The notes below the pieces were generated by a model, which worked only from the letters and a program-made list of their open reading frames with translations, did not search any database and was not told the origin of the DNA. Source: Bifidobacteriaceae bacterium (lineage in GTDB: Bacteria > Actinomycetota > Actinomycetes > Actinomycetales > WQXJ01). Taken from it: a stretch of DNA of 6,292 nucleotides. Both the position numbers and the translations under genes were made by a program. Positions within the stretch are counted from its first letter, which is position 1, and each line of letters begins with the position of its first letter. The stretch lies in the NCBI GenBank assembly GCA_031278675.1, contig JAITJY010000123.1:1-6292 (forward strand). The letters run 5' to 3'. This document shows, in pieces, positions 1-6,292 of the stretch.

Positions 1-916
<916 letters not shown>

Positions 917-920
917 TTCG

Positions 921-926
921 CTCCTT
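921..926 (-). promoter_or_regulatory. Ribosome binding site of clpC
   Basis: On the minus strand AAGGAG is followed by four bases (CGAA) and then the ATG of clpC. It is a strong purine-rich Shine-Dalgarno match at slightly short spacing. It supports the start at 916 rather than an upstream codon. Confidence 0.75.
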
Positions 927-967
927 CACTTTGTGGCTTGTCTTGCCAGCGGCGGCTCCACTGCGCG

Positions 968-997
968 GACATAGACCACACAAACGACTGTAACCAA
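968..997 (-). promoter_or_regulatory. Possible clpC promoter (weak -35/-10 pair)
   Basis: Reading the minus strand, TTGGTT (997-992) and TATGTC (973-968) are separated by 18 bases and could serve as -35 and -10. This would put the transcription start near 961 and give a leader of about 45 bases. Both hexamers are imperfect, as expected for an activator-dependent promoter. An alternative -10 is TACAGT at 992-987, but it has no recognisable -35. The assignment rests on position and weak motif matches only. Confidence 0.3.
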
Positions 998-1019
998 GTT
1001 TCGCCCGCCCCGTGGCCAT

Positions 1020-1037
1020 GTTCGCCATAGGCGCAGA
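1020..1037 (-). promoter_or_regulatory. ClgR-like operator upstream of clpC
   Basis: The core CGCC-ATA-GGCG (1023-1033) is a perfect palindrome with a three-base centre. Read on the minus strand, the 18 bases fit the Corynebacterium ClgR consensus as I recall it, WNNWCGCYNANRGCGWWS, with one mismatch (G in place of the second W). ClgR is the actinobacterial activator of clp protease genes, and clpC is a known target. The site centre lies about 112 bases upstream of the clpC ATG and roughly 67 bases upstream of the proposed transcription start, a normal place for an activator. The match was made by eye, and the consensus is from memory. Confidence 0.5.
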
Positions 1038-1048
1038 AGCGTTAAGCT

Positions 1049-1062
1049 CAGCGCCAGCGCTG
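1049..1062. repeat. Short inverted repeat (6-bp arms, 2-base centre)
   Basis: CAGCGC, then CA, then GCGCTG forms a perfect 6-bp dyad. On the minus strand it is followed by AGCTTAACGCTTC, which is not a T-tract, so it is not a convincing intrinsic terminator. It lies directly upstream of the ClgR-like site and could be part of the control region or a stable hairpin at the 3' end of the operon transcript. Confidence 0.4.
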
Positions 1063-1080
1063 TCCCACCCCGGTAGCGCC

Positions 1081-1093
1081 GGCCCGGCGGGCC
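1081..1093. repeat. GC-only palindrome (6-bp arms, 1-base centre)
   Basis: GGCCCG-G-CGGGCC is a perfect inverted repeat abutting the 66-base-period repeat block. As RNA it could fold only with some arm bases opened into the loop. No T-run follows on either strand. It may be a degenerate end of the repeat block, or chance in very GC-rich DNA. Confidence 0.35.
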
Positions 1094-1207
1094 GCCGAAC
1101 CCGGGCTGCGCGGACCCGCAGTCCCGCACCGAGCCTCCGCCCTGCGGACCCGCAGTCCCACCGAACCCAAGCTGCGCGGACCCGCAGTCCCGCACCGAGC
1201 CTCCGCC
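1092..1207. repeat. GC-rich direct repeat block, 66-base period
   Basis: A 37-base unit beginning GCTGCGCGGACCCGCAG and ending GAGCCTCCGCC occurs identically at 1105-1141 and 1171-1207. Between the copies lies a 29-base spacer unit (1142-1170) that itself contains TGCGGACCCGCAGTCCC, so GCGGACCCGCAGTCCC appears three times (1110, 1144 and 1176). The end of the spacer, CCACCGAACCCAA, has a diverged copy, CCGCCGAACCCGG, before the first unit (10 of 13 identical). The layout is therefore B'-A-B-A. Each unit carries a small dyad, for example TGCGG-AC-CCGCA at 1143-1154. The sequence shows the repetition directly. Whether it is a dispersed REP-like element, a protein-binding array or a local duplication cannot be told from one window. 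Confidence 0.85.
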
Positions 1208-1295
1208 GGGGTAACGCTCTCCTCCCTCGATCCATTCCCCAAGCCCCGGACGCCGCCGACCGCATGGGCCAACGGACGCCACCGGTTGCGGCTCT

Positions 1296-2585
1296 CTAAA
1301 CGCCCTCAATGGCGTGGGCCAGCGGCAGAGCGGCAGCGCCAAGCAAACCCGCTTCCTGATTGAGCTTCGAGAAGTCGACCTGGATGTCGGGCGTCCCCGG
1401 CAGGCAGGCGCCCCGCGCCACCCGGTCGCGGACCATTGCTTCGAGGCGCTGCCCACCCGTGACCACCTCGCCATGTAGCAGGAAGCGCCTGACGCCCAGG
1501 CAGGTCGCCATGTTGACCAGGCCAACTGCTATGTTGCGGGCATATTCTTCGAGTACCTTGGCGGCGGCCGGCCCCGGGGCCCGCACAAAATCACCCGGGG
1601 TAGCCGACTCGGAGTTGGGCCAGTTGAGGCGCCCAGCCTGGCGCCTGAGCCATTCCAGAGAACCCACGGTTTCCCAGCAGCCTCTGCGCCCGCAGGCGCA
1701 GAGCGCGCCATCGAGTTGGACACACATGTGACCGACCTCAGGGAACTGACCGTCGGCGGCAAAGGCTCGTCCATCTATGACGACGCCTGCACCAATCCCG
1801 GCTGAAATCTGCAAGGCAGCCAGATTGCGGGTGCCGCGCGCCTCGCCGAACCATTGTTGGCCCAGGGCCAGCGCCCGCGCATCGTCCTGAGGAAACACAC
1901 GTGCGTCTAAAGCGGCGGTGAGCTGTGGCAATAGTGTCGACCCATTGAGCGCCGGAATCGGCGTGCAGGACAGAACTGTGCCGTCGGCGTGGTCCCAGAC
2001 CGCCGGCCAAGCCAAGCCAACCCCACAGGTGGGACCAGTCCCGAGGATCTCACGCGCCAGATCAACGACCAACGTCTCGATCTCAGATGCCCGCATCTTC
2101 GGCGAGAGCGTCTCCTCAAGGCGCTGGACCACATGTCCGCCCTGACTGATGCGCGCCGAAACCACCCGGCTAGCTTGCACCTGGACCGCAATAGGAGGCG
2201 AAATGGCAGGACCGAACCAGAGCGGACGCGACGGTTTACCCGTTTTCGCCGGTTCGAGGCGGGCCTCGCCTTCGATCAACATTCCGTCCGCCAGCAGGCC
2301 AGCCACGATCGGCGCGACGGAGCCGCGGGGCACGCGCACTATCCGCGCGAGATCCGCTCGCGACAACGGTCCGTGTTCCACGAGGCAATACAAGACCCGG
2401 ATACGGTTAGAGGAGCCAATGGACGATGCCGTCACCAGCGCACTAGGGTGCCCCCCGAAGCCGAGTGGGCCGCCGAGCCCCAACTCGCCTTGCGCCCAGA
2501 TGGCAGGCGGCGTTGGGGTGAGAGCGACGCTTTGCGGGCGCGCACCACCCAACGCTGCGCTTTGCGCGACTTCAACTCGACCCAT
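1296..2585 (-). CDS. ROK-family transcriptional repressor (winged helix plus sugar-binding ROK domain)
   Basis: This is a 429-residue NagC/XylR-type regulator, expected to bind DNA and release it on binding a sugar or sugar phosphate. The winged helix spans about residues 57-105, with SRADLARIVRVPRGSVAPIVAGL as the HTH helices. The ROK domain follows from about 130. The kinase phosphate loop DxGxT is absent: the region reads IAVQVQASRV. The catalytic-position Asp is kept (QDDARALALG, D235), as are SAGIGAGVVIDG (261-272), EVGH (283-286) and the zinc motif CACGRRGCWE (296-305). It is thus a sensor rather than an active kinase. Its ATG lies 3 bases past the stop of the ceramidase-like gene, with GGAG 11 bases upstream, so it is the last gene of the operon and probably autoregulated. 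The first 50 residues are Gly/Pro/Ala-rich. A GTG at 2435-2433 (V51) would give a more typical N-terminus but has only a distant GGGGGG as ribosome binding site. Confidence 0.93.
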   Translation of the reverse strand: MGRVEVAQSAALGGARPQSVALTPTPPAIWAQGELGLGGPLGFGGHPSALVTASSIGSSNRIRVLYCLVEHGPLSRADLARIVRVPRGSVAPIVAGLLADGMLIEGEARLEPAKTGKPSRPLWFGPAISPPIAVQVQASRVVSARISQGGHVVQRLEETLSPKMRASEIETLVVDLAREILGTGPTCGVGLAWPAVWDHADGTVLSCTPIPALNGSTLLPQLTAALDARVFPQDDARALALGQQWFGEARGTRNLAALQISAGIGAGVVIDGRAFAADGQFPEVGHMCVQLDGALCACGRRGCWETVGSLEWLRRQAGRLNWPNSESATPGDFVRAPGPAAAKVLEEYARNIAVGLVNMATCLGVRRFLLHGEVVTGGQRLEAMVRDRVARGACLPGTPDIQVDFSKLNQEAGLLGAAALPLAHAIEGV

Positions 2586-2588
2586 GAT

Positions 2589-3962
2589 TCAGCTTTCTCC
2601 GGTCCGGTTCCCGCCCCGGTCTACCGTACAACGGTGGGTCAGCGCGGCGTCGCGCAACGCCTCGGCCGCACCGGGAGCCAAGTAGGACGCGCCGACCTCG
2701 TAGCCCAGCGCGTCGTATTCAGCCGCTGGCGGCAAATAGCCGACCGACTGGTTGGCACAAGAGGCGATTAGCGCTTCTGTGCCACGCGGCCAAGCAGCGC
2801 GGAGTTCCATACCGGTCTGCTCGAACACTTCACCTGGGAAGGTGACCAGATCAAGATCAGGACCGATTGAGCACGTCCGCACTTCGAGGCCAATGCGCGG
2901 CCCAACTTCCGGCTCAACCAGGTCCCGGCTCAACTTGCCACCCGCGCGCAAGTCCCGGGCCCAAGCCAACGCCAGCGCCGCACCGGCCTGATCACGCTCT
3001 GCGCCTTCGGGCAAGGCTTGCCATTGGGTGCGGGCCTGGGCCAAGGCGGCTGCGGCCTCGCCGGGCTGGGGCGTGGCGGCCCAAGGCCAGCCCACCCGGC
3101 TGATGAAATGGCTGATCGGCCCGGGCCGCGCCACGCTCAAAGGCGACGCCAGGTGAACTGACGGGGCCCGGTTCCACGACAGGTTGACATAGCGCGCAGA
3201 GGCGGCCCGCAGCGCATCAATCACCCCGGATGCAAGCGCATAACCCAGCCCTTGCCCCAAGAACGCCGCATCAGTCGGCTCGTGCCCGGTGAACAGCGGA
3301 TTCAGGTCGCCTGAGCAGCCTTGGATGAACACAGCAGTCCCGCCCAAGGCTTGTTCTAGGACGCCGCGTGCCGCGCCCGGCCAGTCCGGCGAATACTGGC
3401 GGTTGTCATGCTCCAGGACGGTCGGATGGCAAGGCGCCTCAAACAGCACCGCTTGGACCGAATCGGGCTGGGCCACACTGCGTGCGACAAGGACCCGCGC
3501 TCCCGGATCGGCAGGCGGTGTGCCGTGCCGTCGGTTCGCGGCCAACGGCCCCACAGGCAACCGGCCCCGCAGCAACTCAACTGGCTGTGCGCGGTCCTGG
3601 GCTGCGCGGGAAGCTGTGCGCACGGCATCGGACACCGCTTCGGCAGCCGCTCCTCGCGCATCAGCGATCGCCGGCCCGGAATGAGTGTGGGTGGCGGCTA
3701 CTTGGACGTGCCGGGGGGACAGGTCCAGCGCTTCGGCGGCCACCTGTGCTGCCCGATCCGCCACCGCGCGCGGGACATAAAGCAAGTCCAACGCCACCAG
3801 CGCTAGGGCGCTGGCACCGTGCGCCAGGTAGACGACGCGGGCGTCAAGAGGAGCAAGCTGCCCCGTCGCTCCGCCCGTGCGCCTGATGTAACCAGCTAAC
3901 GGCAGCCCGTTAGCGAAGGCGATGGGCTGGGCTGCGGCCCCAGCAATGAAGTGCTCTGTCAT
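2589..3962 (-). CDS. Neutral/alkaline ceramidase-like zinc amidohydrolase, short cytoplasmic form
   Basis: The 457-residue protein belongs to the neutral/alkaline non-lysosomal ceramidase N-terminal domain family, zinc hydrolases that cleave N-acyl amide bonds. From the first residue (MTEHFIAGAAAQPI) it shows THTHSGP at 91-97, CHPT at 178-181, IQGCSGDLNP at 213-222, FPGEVFEQTG at 375-384 and YEVGASYLAPG at 421-431. By motif correspondence with Pseudomonas ceramidase, the zinc ligands would be a His of THTHSGP, H179, E378 and Y427, so the active site looks intact. Classical enzymes are secreted and about 650-700 residues long. This one has no signal peptide and lacks the C-terminal accessory domain. 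Its sugar-gene setting argues against ceramide as substrate; an N-acyl amino sugar is my guess. The start at 3962 forms an ATGA overlap with the upstream kinase stop and has GGAGG 7 bases away. The same frame stays open to 4073 inside the kinase gene, but that extension is rejected. Confidence 0.88.
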   Translation of the reverse strand: MTEHFIAGAAAQPIAFANGLPLAGYIRRTGGATGQLAPLDARVVYLAHGASALALVALDLLYVPRAVADRAAQVAAEALDLSPRHVQVAATHTHSGPAIADARGAAAEAVSDAVRTASRAAQDRAQPVELLRGRLPVGPLAANRRHGTPPADPGARVLVARSVAQPDSVQAVLFEAPCHPTVLEHDNRQYSPDWPGAARGVLEQALGGTAVFIQGCSGDLNPLFTGHEPTDAAFLGQGLGYALASGVIDALRAASARYVNLSWNRAPSVHLASPLSVARPGPISHFISRVGWPWAATPQPGEAAAALAQARTQWQALPEGAERDQAGAALALAWARDLRAGGKLSRDLVEPEVGPRIGLEVRTCSIGPDLDLVTFPGEVFEQTGMELRAAWPRGTEALIASCANQSVGYLPPAAEYDALGYEVGASYLAPGAAEALRDAALTHRCTVDRGGNRTGES

Positions 3963-4918
3963 AGCCACCCCTCCAGTTGGCCGGCGAAACGGCTCTCGGC
4001 CACCATCGCGTGCGCGCGGGGTGCGCCCGCCGCCAACAACGCGGCACCCGTCAACGCGCTGGTGGGTTGGCACTGCGCCAGTTTGACCCGGTTCACGGCG
4101 CCCGGCACGGAGACGTTGAGGAGGCGGTCCACGCCTTGGCGCACCTGATCGACTATGAGTTGCGACCGGGTCAACCCACCGCCCAACACCAGCACTTCGG
4201 GGCTGAACAGCCTAATGGCACCGCCGATGGCGGCAGCCATCAAAGTGGTCGCGCGGCTCACCACGGCGGCCGCTGCCGCATCGTCCCGCTCCGCCGCAGC
4301 AATCACGTCGCGGGCGCCCCCCTTCGCGGTGCGGCCGGTGGCGGCAGCGTACCGGGCAGCGATCCCGGCCCCCGAAGCGTACAGTTCCAAGCAACCGCGC
4401 TGGCCGCAGGCGCACGGTAAGGCCGCAGGTGAGAGGTCCACCGGGACGTGACCAAGTTCGCCCGCCTGCTGCCAGCTACCGGAGATCAAGGCGCCACGGG
4501 TCACAATTCCGCAACCGACCCCAGTTGAGACCGTCATATACACACCGTCCGATGCCGTCTTCCCGGCTCCGGCGCAGAACTCGCCGAGGGTGGCCGCGAC
4601 GGCATCGCCCACCACGGCCACCGGCACCTTGAGCCGATTTGCCATCTCTAAACGCAACGGCGTGTCCTCGAATGGTAAATTGGCTGACCGCAAGACCGTG
4701 CCGGTCTTGGGGTTGAGCGTGCCTGCCGTCGCGATGACGCAGCGGTCGAAGCTTGGTCGGCCCGGGCCGTGCGCCAGAGCCGTGATCTGCTCCAATATGC
4801 CGCTAGCGCCATGCCGGGTGTTGGTTGGCTGTGACACTGACTCGGCGAACGAGCCCCCTTCCCACCATCCAGCACGGACGGCCGTCCCGCCCAGATCAAC
4901 AGCCAAATAGGCATCCAT
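3959..4918 (-). CDS. ROK-family sugar kinase (N-acylhexosamine or glucokinase-like)
   Basis: This 319-residue protein has every motif of an active ROK kinase. The phosphate loop DLGGT is at residues 8-12. The catalytic Asp is D105 in VVGDAVAATLGE, where GD replaces the common ND. STGVGCGIV (131-139) binds the nucleotide. ELGH is at 154-157, with the sugar- and zinc-binding His157. The zinc finger CACGQRGCLE is at 169-178, and EVLVLGGGLT (241-250) is the second adenosine-side motif. It would phosphorylate a hexose or N-acylhexosamine with ATP in the cytoplasm. Family members include glucokinase, ManNAc kinase and GlcNAc kinase, and sequence alone does not choose among them. The SIS and amidohydrolase neighbours favour an amino sugar. 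The ATG at 4918 lies 4 bases after the SIS gene stop. A GGGAG sits 12 bases upstream, rather far, so coupling to the upstream gene probably helps. Its end overlaps the next gene by 4 bases. Confidence 0.93.
   Translation of the reverse strand: MDAYLAVDLGGTAVRAGWWEGGSFAESVSQPTNTRHGASGILEQITALAHGPGRPSFDRCVIATAGTLNPKTGTVLRSANLPFEDTPLRLEMANRLKVPVAVVGDAVAATLGEFCAGAGKTASDGVYMTVSTGVGCGIVTRGALISGSWQQAGELGHVPVDLSPAALPCACGQRGCLELYASGAGIAARYAAATGRTAKGGARDVIAAAERDDAAAAAVVSRATTLMAAAIGGAIRLFSPEVLVLGGGLTRSQLIVDQVRQGVDRLLNVSVPGAVNRVKLAQCQPTSALTGAALLAAGAPRAHAMVAESRFAGQLEGWL
3970..3974 (-). promoter_or_regulatory. Ribosome binding site deciding the ceramidase-like start
   Basis: GGAGG on the minus strand, followed by seven bases (GGTGGCT) and ATG at 3962-3960. 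It lies inside the last codons of the upstream kinase gene. It fixes the start at 3962 rather than the longer frame from 4073, and indicates coupled translation. Confidence 0.75.
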
Positions 4919-4922
4919 TGGT

Positions 4923-5663
4923 TTAGTGATCTCCCTTGGGGTCGAGGTTGGCGCTGCGCAGCGTGGCGAACTCGCCGTCGGTCCGGGTCACAGCCTCGGC
5001 GATGACGAGCGCCAGCATCTGCGCAATGAGTGCTCCCGCGATGGTCGAAGTGGCTCCGCCCAGGTGGCCTGGTGCGAACTCGATTGCGGCGTCACCCGCC
5101 GTGCCGTGATTGTCGATCACGAAATCGGCAAAATCGGAGGCTTTAAGGCCGCTGGGGTGGCGTGATGCGACTGCCGCGCCGTGGGCCCGCGACACGATGG
5201 CGACTACCAGCGTCCCTTGTTCGGTGGCGCGGCGCGCCAATTCGACGATGGCGCCGTTGCGCGCCGAATTGGTTGCTATCAGCAAAGCATCCCCGGGGGC
5301 GATCTGGTGGTGATCAATGAGGGCTTGCCCCAGTTCGGGGAGACGTTCGGGCTCAGAATCGGCCAGATACATCCAGGCGGCTTCATGCGGCTCGGGCATG
5401 ACGTCTCCCAGATGGGCTGCGATCACCTCCGGTAGGCCGCCGGCGCGGTAGGACAGTTCAGCGGCCAGGCACCAGGAGTGGCCGGCGCCAAATGTCACCA
5501 GTCTGGCGCCGCCGGTGATCCGGTGCGCAATGGCTTGTCCGGCGGCGCGGATAGTTGCCAGTTCATCGCTTGCCACGTACCTGGCCGGTTGCAGGAGTTG
5601 GTCGGCCCAACTTGCTAGCTGGGTGTCCTGGCTGGCGGTAGGCGCGCCGTCGGTTTGAGTCAT
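4923..5663 (-). CDS. SIS-domain phosphosugar protein, UPF0309 family (NagS-like)
   Basis: A single-domain sugar isomerase (SIS) protein of 246 residues, the usual size of UPF0309. Family landmarks appear in order: TFGAGHSWCLAAELSYRAGGL (starts at residue 57), ATNSARNGAIVELA (130-143), SRHPSG (167-172), FVIDN (181-185), GDAAIE (190-195), TSTIAGALI (205-213) and LRSANLD (235-241). SIS domains bind phosphorylated aldoses or ketoses and often isomerise them; the GHS and NSxRN loops are the expected phosphate contacts. From memory, Streptomyces SCO4393 (NagS), which acts on GlcNAc-6-phosphate and causes GlcNAc sensitivity, is in this family. The ROK kinase immediately downstream could make such a substrate. 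The start overlaps the oxidoreductase stop as ATGA, and no good Shine-Dalgarno is present, so translation is probably coupled. Family assignment is firm; the reaction is not. Confidence 0.88.
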   Translation of the reverse strand: MTQTDGAPTASQDTQLASWADQLLQPARYVASDELATIRAAGQAIAHRITGGARLVTFGAGHSWCLAAELSYRAGGLPEVIAAHLGDVMPEPHEAAWMYLADSEPERLPELGQALIDHHQIAPGDALLIATNSARNGAIVELARRATEQGTLVVAIVSRAHGAAVASRHPSGLKASDFADFVIDNHGTAGDAAIEFAPGHLGGATSTIAGALIAQMLALVIAEAVTRTDGEFATLRSANLDPKGDH

Positions 5664-6292
5664 TGCGGGTCCAACTGAACGGCCACTTCGCGGCCAGTCT
5701 CCAACGAGCGGTGCAGTGCCACGAGTAATGCCGTGTTGTCGACTCCGGCTGCGAGAGAACTGGGATCCGGCTGGTCCAATCGGTCAAACAGCTTGTCGAG
5801 GAGTTCGGGGATCCAGCTAATTGTGCCAGGCCACGTGAACCCGTTTGGTCCGGCGAGGACTACGCCTTGTCTTGTCATGTCGACCTGGAATTGGCCAGCT
5901 TCGCCGTGGAGCACGAAGTCGAACTGGACCACGGTTGGGTGAGAGTCTGGCAAAGCCCAGGAATTTTCCAGTAAGGCGCTCTTGCCTGAATCAAAGGTCA
6001 CAATTGATTGGATCAGGTCCCAGGTGTCAACGCCGTGGCTGGTCAATGCCCCTTTTGAGCCGCGCGCCAAGACGCTGGCCGGGCGCCAGCCGGTGAGCCA
6101 ACTAATCAGGTCTGCGGTGTGCGACGCGAGGAACCAGGCGACCGATGACTGGCCGGCCCAGGCGAGATTTTCGAGGGGATAACTCCGGCGATTGGACAGG
6201 CGCGCGAACGCCCCGATCAGGTTGCCTAGTTCCCCGGAGCGCACGGTATCCATGGCCGCGACAAAGGCAGGATGCGCGTGATTAGCGAAGTT
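5660..6292 (-). CDS. Gfo/Idh/MocA family oxidoreductase, C-terminal part (5' end outside window)
   Basis: 210 codons of the C-terminal half of an NAD(P)-dependent sugar dehydrogenase or oxidoreductase. The visible part starts NFANHAHPAFVAAMDTVRSGELGNL, which corresponds to the usual HRRFDPAF...G.iG segment after the Rossmann fold and the EKP motif. Next comes the conserved substrate-side His and Asp in ASHTADLISWLTG (H58 and D61 of the visible part), then the open-faced beta sheet, ending with LETGREVAVQLDPQ. This tail resembles the family's common S...g..v.l ending. The frame stays open past the Met at 6253 to the window edge, so that Met is internal. The NAD-binding half is missing, so cofactor preference and the EKP lysine cannot be checked. 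The stop overlaps the SIS gene start by 4 bases. Substrate unknown; family members oxidise or reduce hexoses, inositols and amino sugars. Confidence 0.88.
   Translation of the reverse strand, partial: NFANHAHPAFVAAMDTVRSGELGNLIGAFARLSNRRSYPLENLAWAGQSSVAWFLASHTADLISWLTGWRPASVLARGSKGALTSHGVDTWDLIQSIVTFDSGKSALLENSWALPDSHPTVVQFDFVLHGEAGQFQVDMTRQGVVLAGPNGFTWPGTISWIPELLDKLFDRLDQPDPSSLAAGVDNTALLVALHRSLETGREVAVQLDPQ

Larger units (their letters stand above)
917..1295. other. Intergenic region between the ROK repressor gene and clpC
   Basis: This 379-base gap has no credible gene. Open frames on both strands here are rich in Arg, Ala, Gly and Pro, and they follow the repeat block rather than a protein family. 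From clpC outward it holds the ribosome binding site, the possible promoter, the ClgR-like operator, two short palindromes and the 66-base-period repeat block. The last 88 bases before the repressor stop codon (1208-1295) show nothing I can name. No hairpin followed by a T-run was found, so where the upstream operon terminates is unclear. Confidence 0.8.

Noticed and set aside
1105..1207. CRISPR-like array
   Set aside because: Only two full units, the spacer itself contains part of the repeat, and no cas genes are present.
917..1295. Intrinsic terminator for the sugar operon
   Set aside because: Palindromes exist but none is followed by a T-run on the minus strand. Termination may be Rho-dependent or absent.
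1012..1299. 95-codon plus-strand open frame over the intergenic repeats
   Set aside because: The product is Ala/Arg/Pro/Ser repeat translation (SPAPSLR repeated) and its start overlaps the ClgR-like site. Other frames across the same repeats are equally open.
926..1525. 199-codon minus-strand open frame overlapping the repressor 3' end and the repeat block
   Set aside because: Its middle is just the translated 66-base repeat and its N-terminus is an out-of-frame reading of the ROK gene. No family similarity.
1989..2771. 260-codon plus-strand open frame
   Set aside because: It lies antisense to the junction of the ROK repressor and ceramidase-like genes, is Arg-rich with no recognisable domain, and has no clear ribosome binding site. 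Typical antisense openness in GC-rich coding DNA.
3963..4073. Longer N-terminus for the ceramidase-like protein starting at 4073
   Set aside because: The extra 37 residues are Arg/Gly-rich, lie inside the kinase gene in another frame, and are not family-like. The ATG at 3962 has a GGAGG and an ATGA overlap.
5660..6253. Complete 197-residue protein starting at Met 6253
   Set aside because: The frame stays open to the window edge, and the residues before this Met (NFANHAHPAFVAA) fit the Gfo/Idh family. The gene is truncated, not short.

Overview
The window looks like chromosomal DNA from a high-GC actinobacterium. I infer this from the GC-rich codon use, an actinobacterial-type ClpC, and a palindrome upstream of clpC that resembles the actinobacterial ClgR operator. 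I cannot name a genus. Every gene I can support lies on the minus strand, so transcription runs from high to low coordinates. No tRNA, rRNA, CRISPR array or insertion sequence is visible.

Region 1 (6292 down to 1296) is a tightly packed five-gene segment, cut off at its upstream end. In transcription order it holds: the C-terminal part of a Gfo/Idh/MocA oxidoreductase; a SIS-domain phosphosugar protein of the UPF0309 family (the family I recall as containing Streptomyces NagS); a ROK-family sugar kinase with complete catalytic and zinc motifs; a short, leaderless neutral-ceramidase-like zinc amidohydrolase; and a ROK-family winged-helix repressor. Junctions are a 4-base ATGA overlap, a 4-base gap, a 4-base ATGA overlap and a 3-base gap, as expected for one translationally coupled operon. 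My inference is a cytoplasmic pathway for a sugar, most plausibly an N-acylated amino sugar. The kinase would phosphorylate it, the SIS protein would isomerise or dehydrate the phosphosugar, the oxidoreductase would change its redox state, and the ceramidase-like enzyme would hydrolyse an acyl-amide or a similar bond. The terminal ROK repressor would sense the sugar and control the operon. The substrate is not shown by the sequence.

Region 2 (1295 to 917) is a 379-base non-coding gap. It contains a GC-rich repeat block with a 66-base period (1092-1207), two short palindromes, and the likely clpC control region: a ClgR-like operator, a weak promoter and a ribosome binding site.

Region 3 (916 to 1) is the first 305 codons of clpC, the AAA+ unfoldase of the ClpCP protease. 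The gene runs off the window edge.
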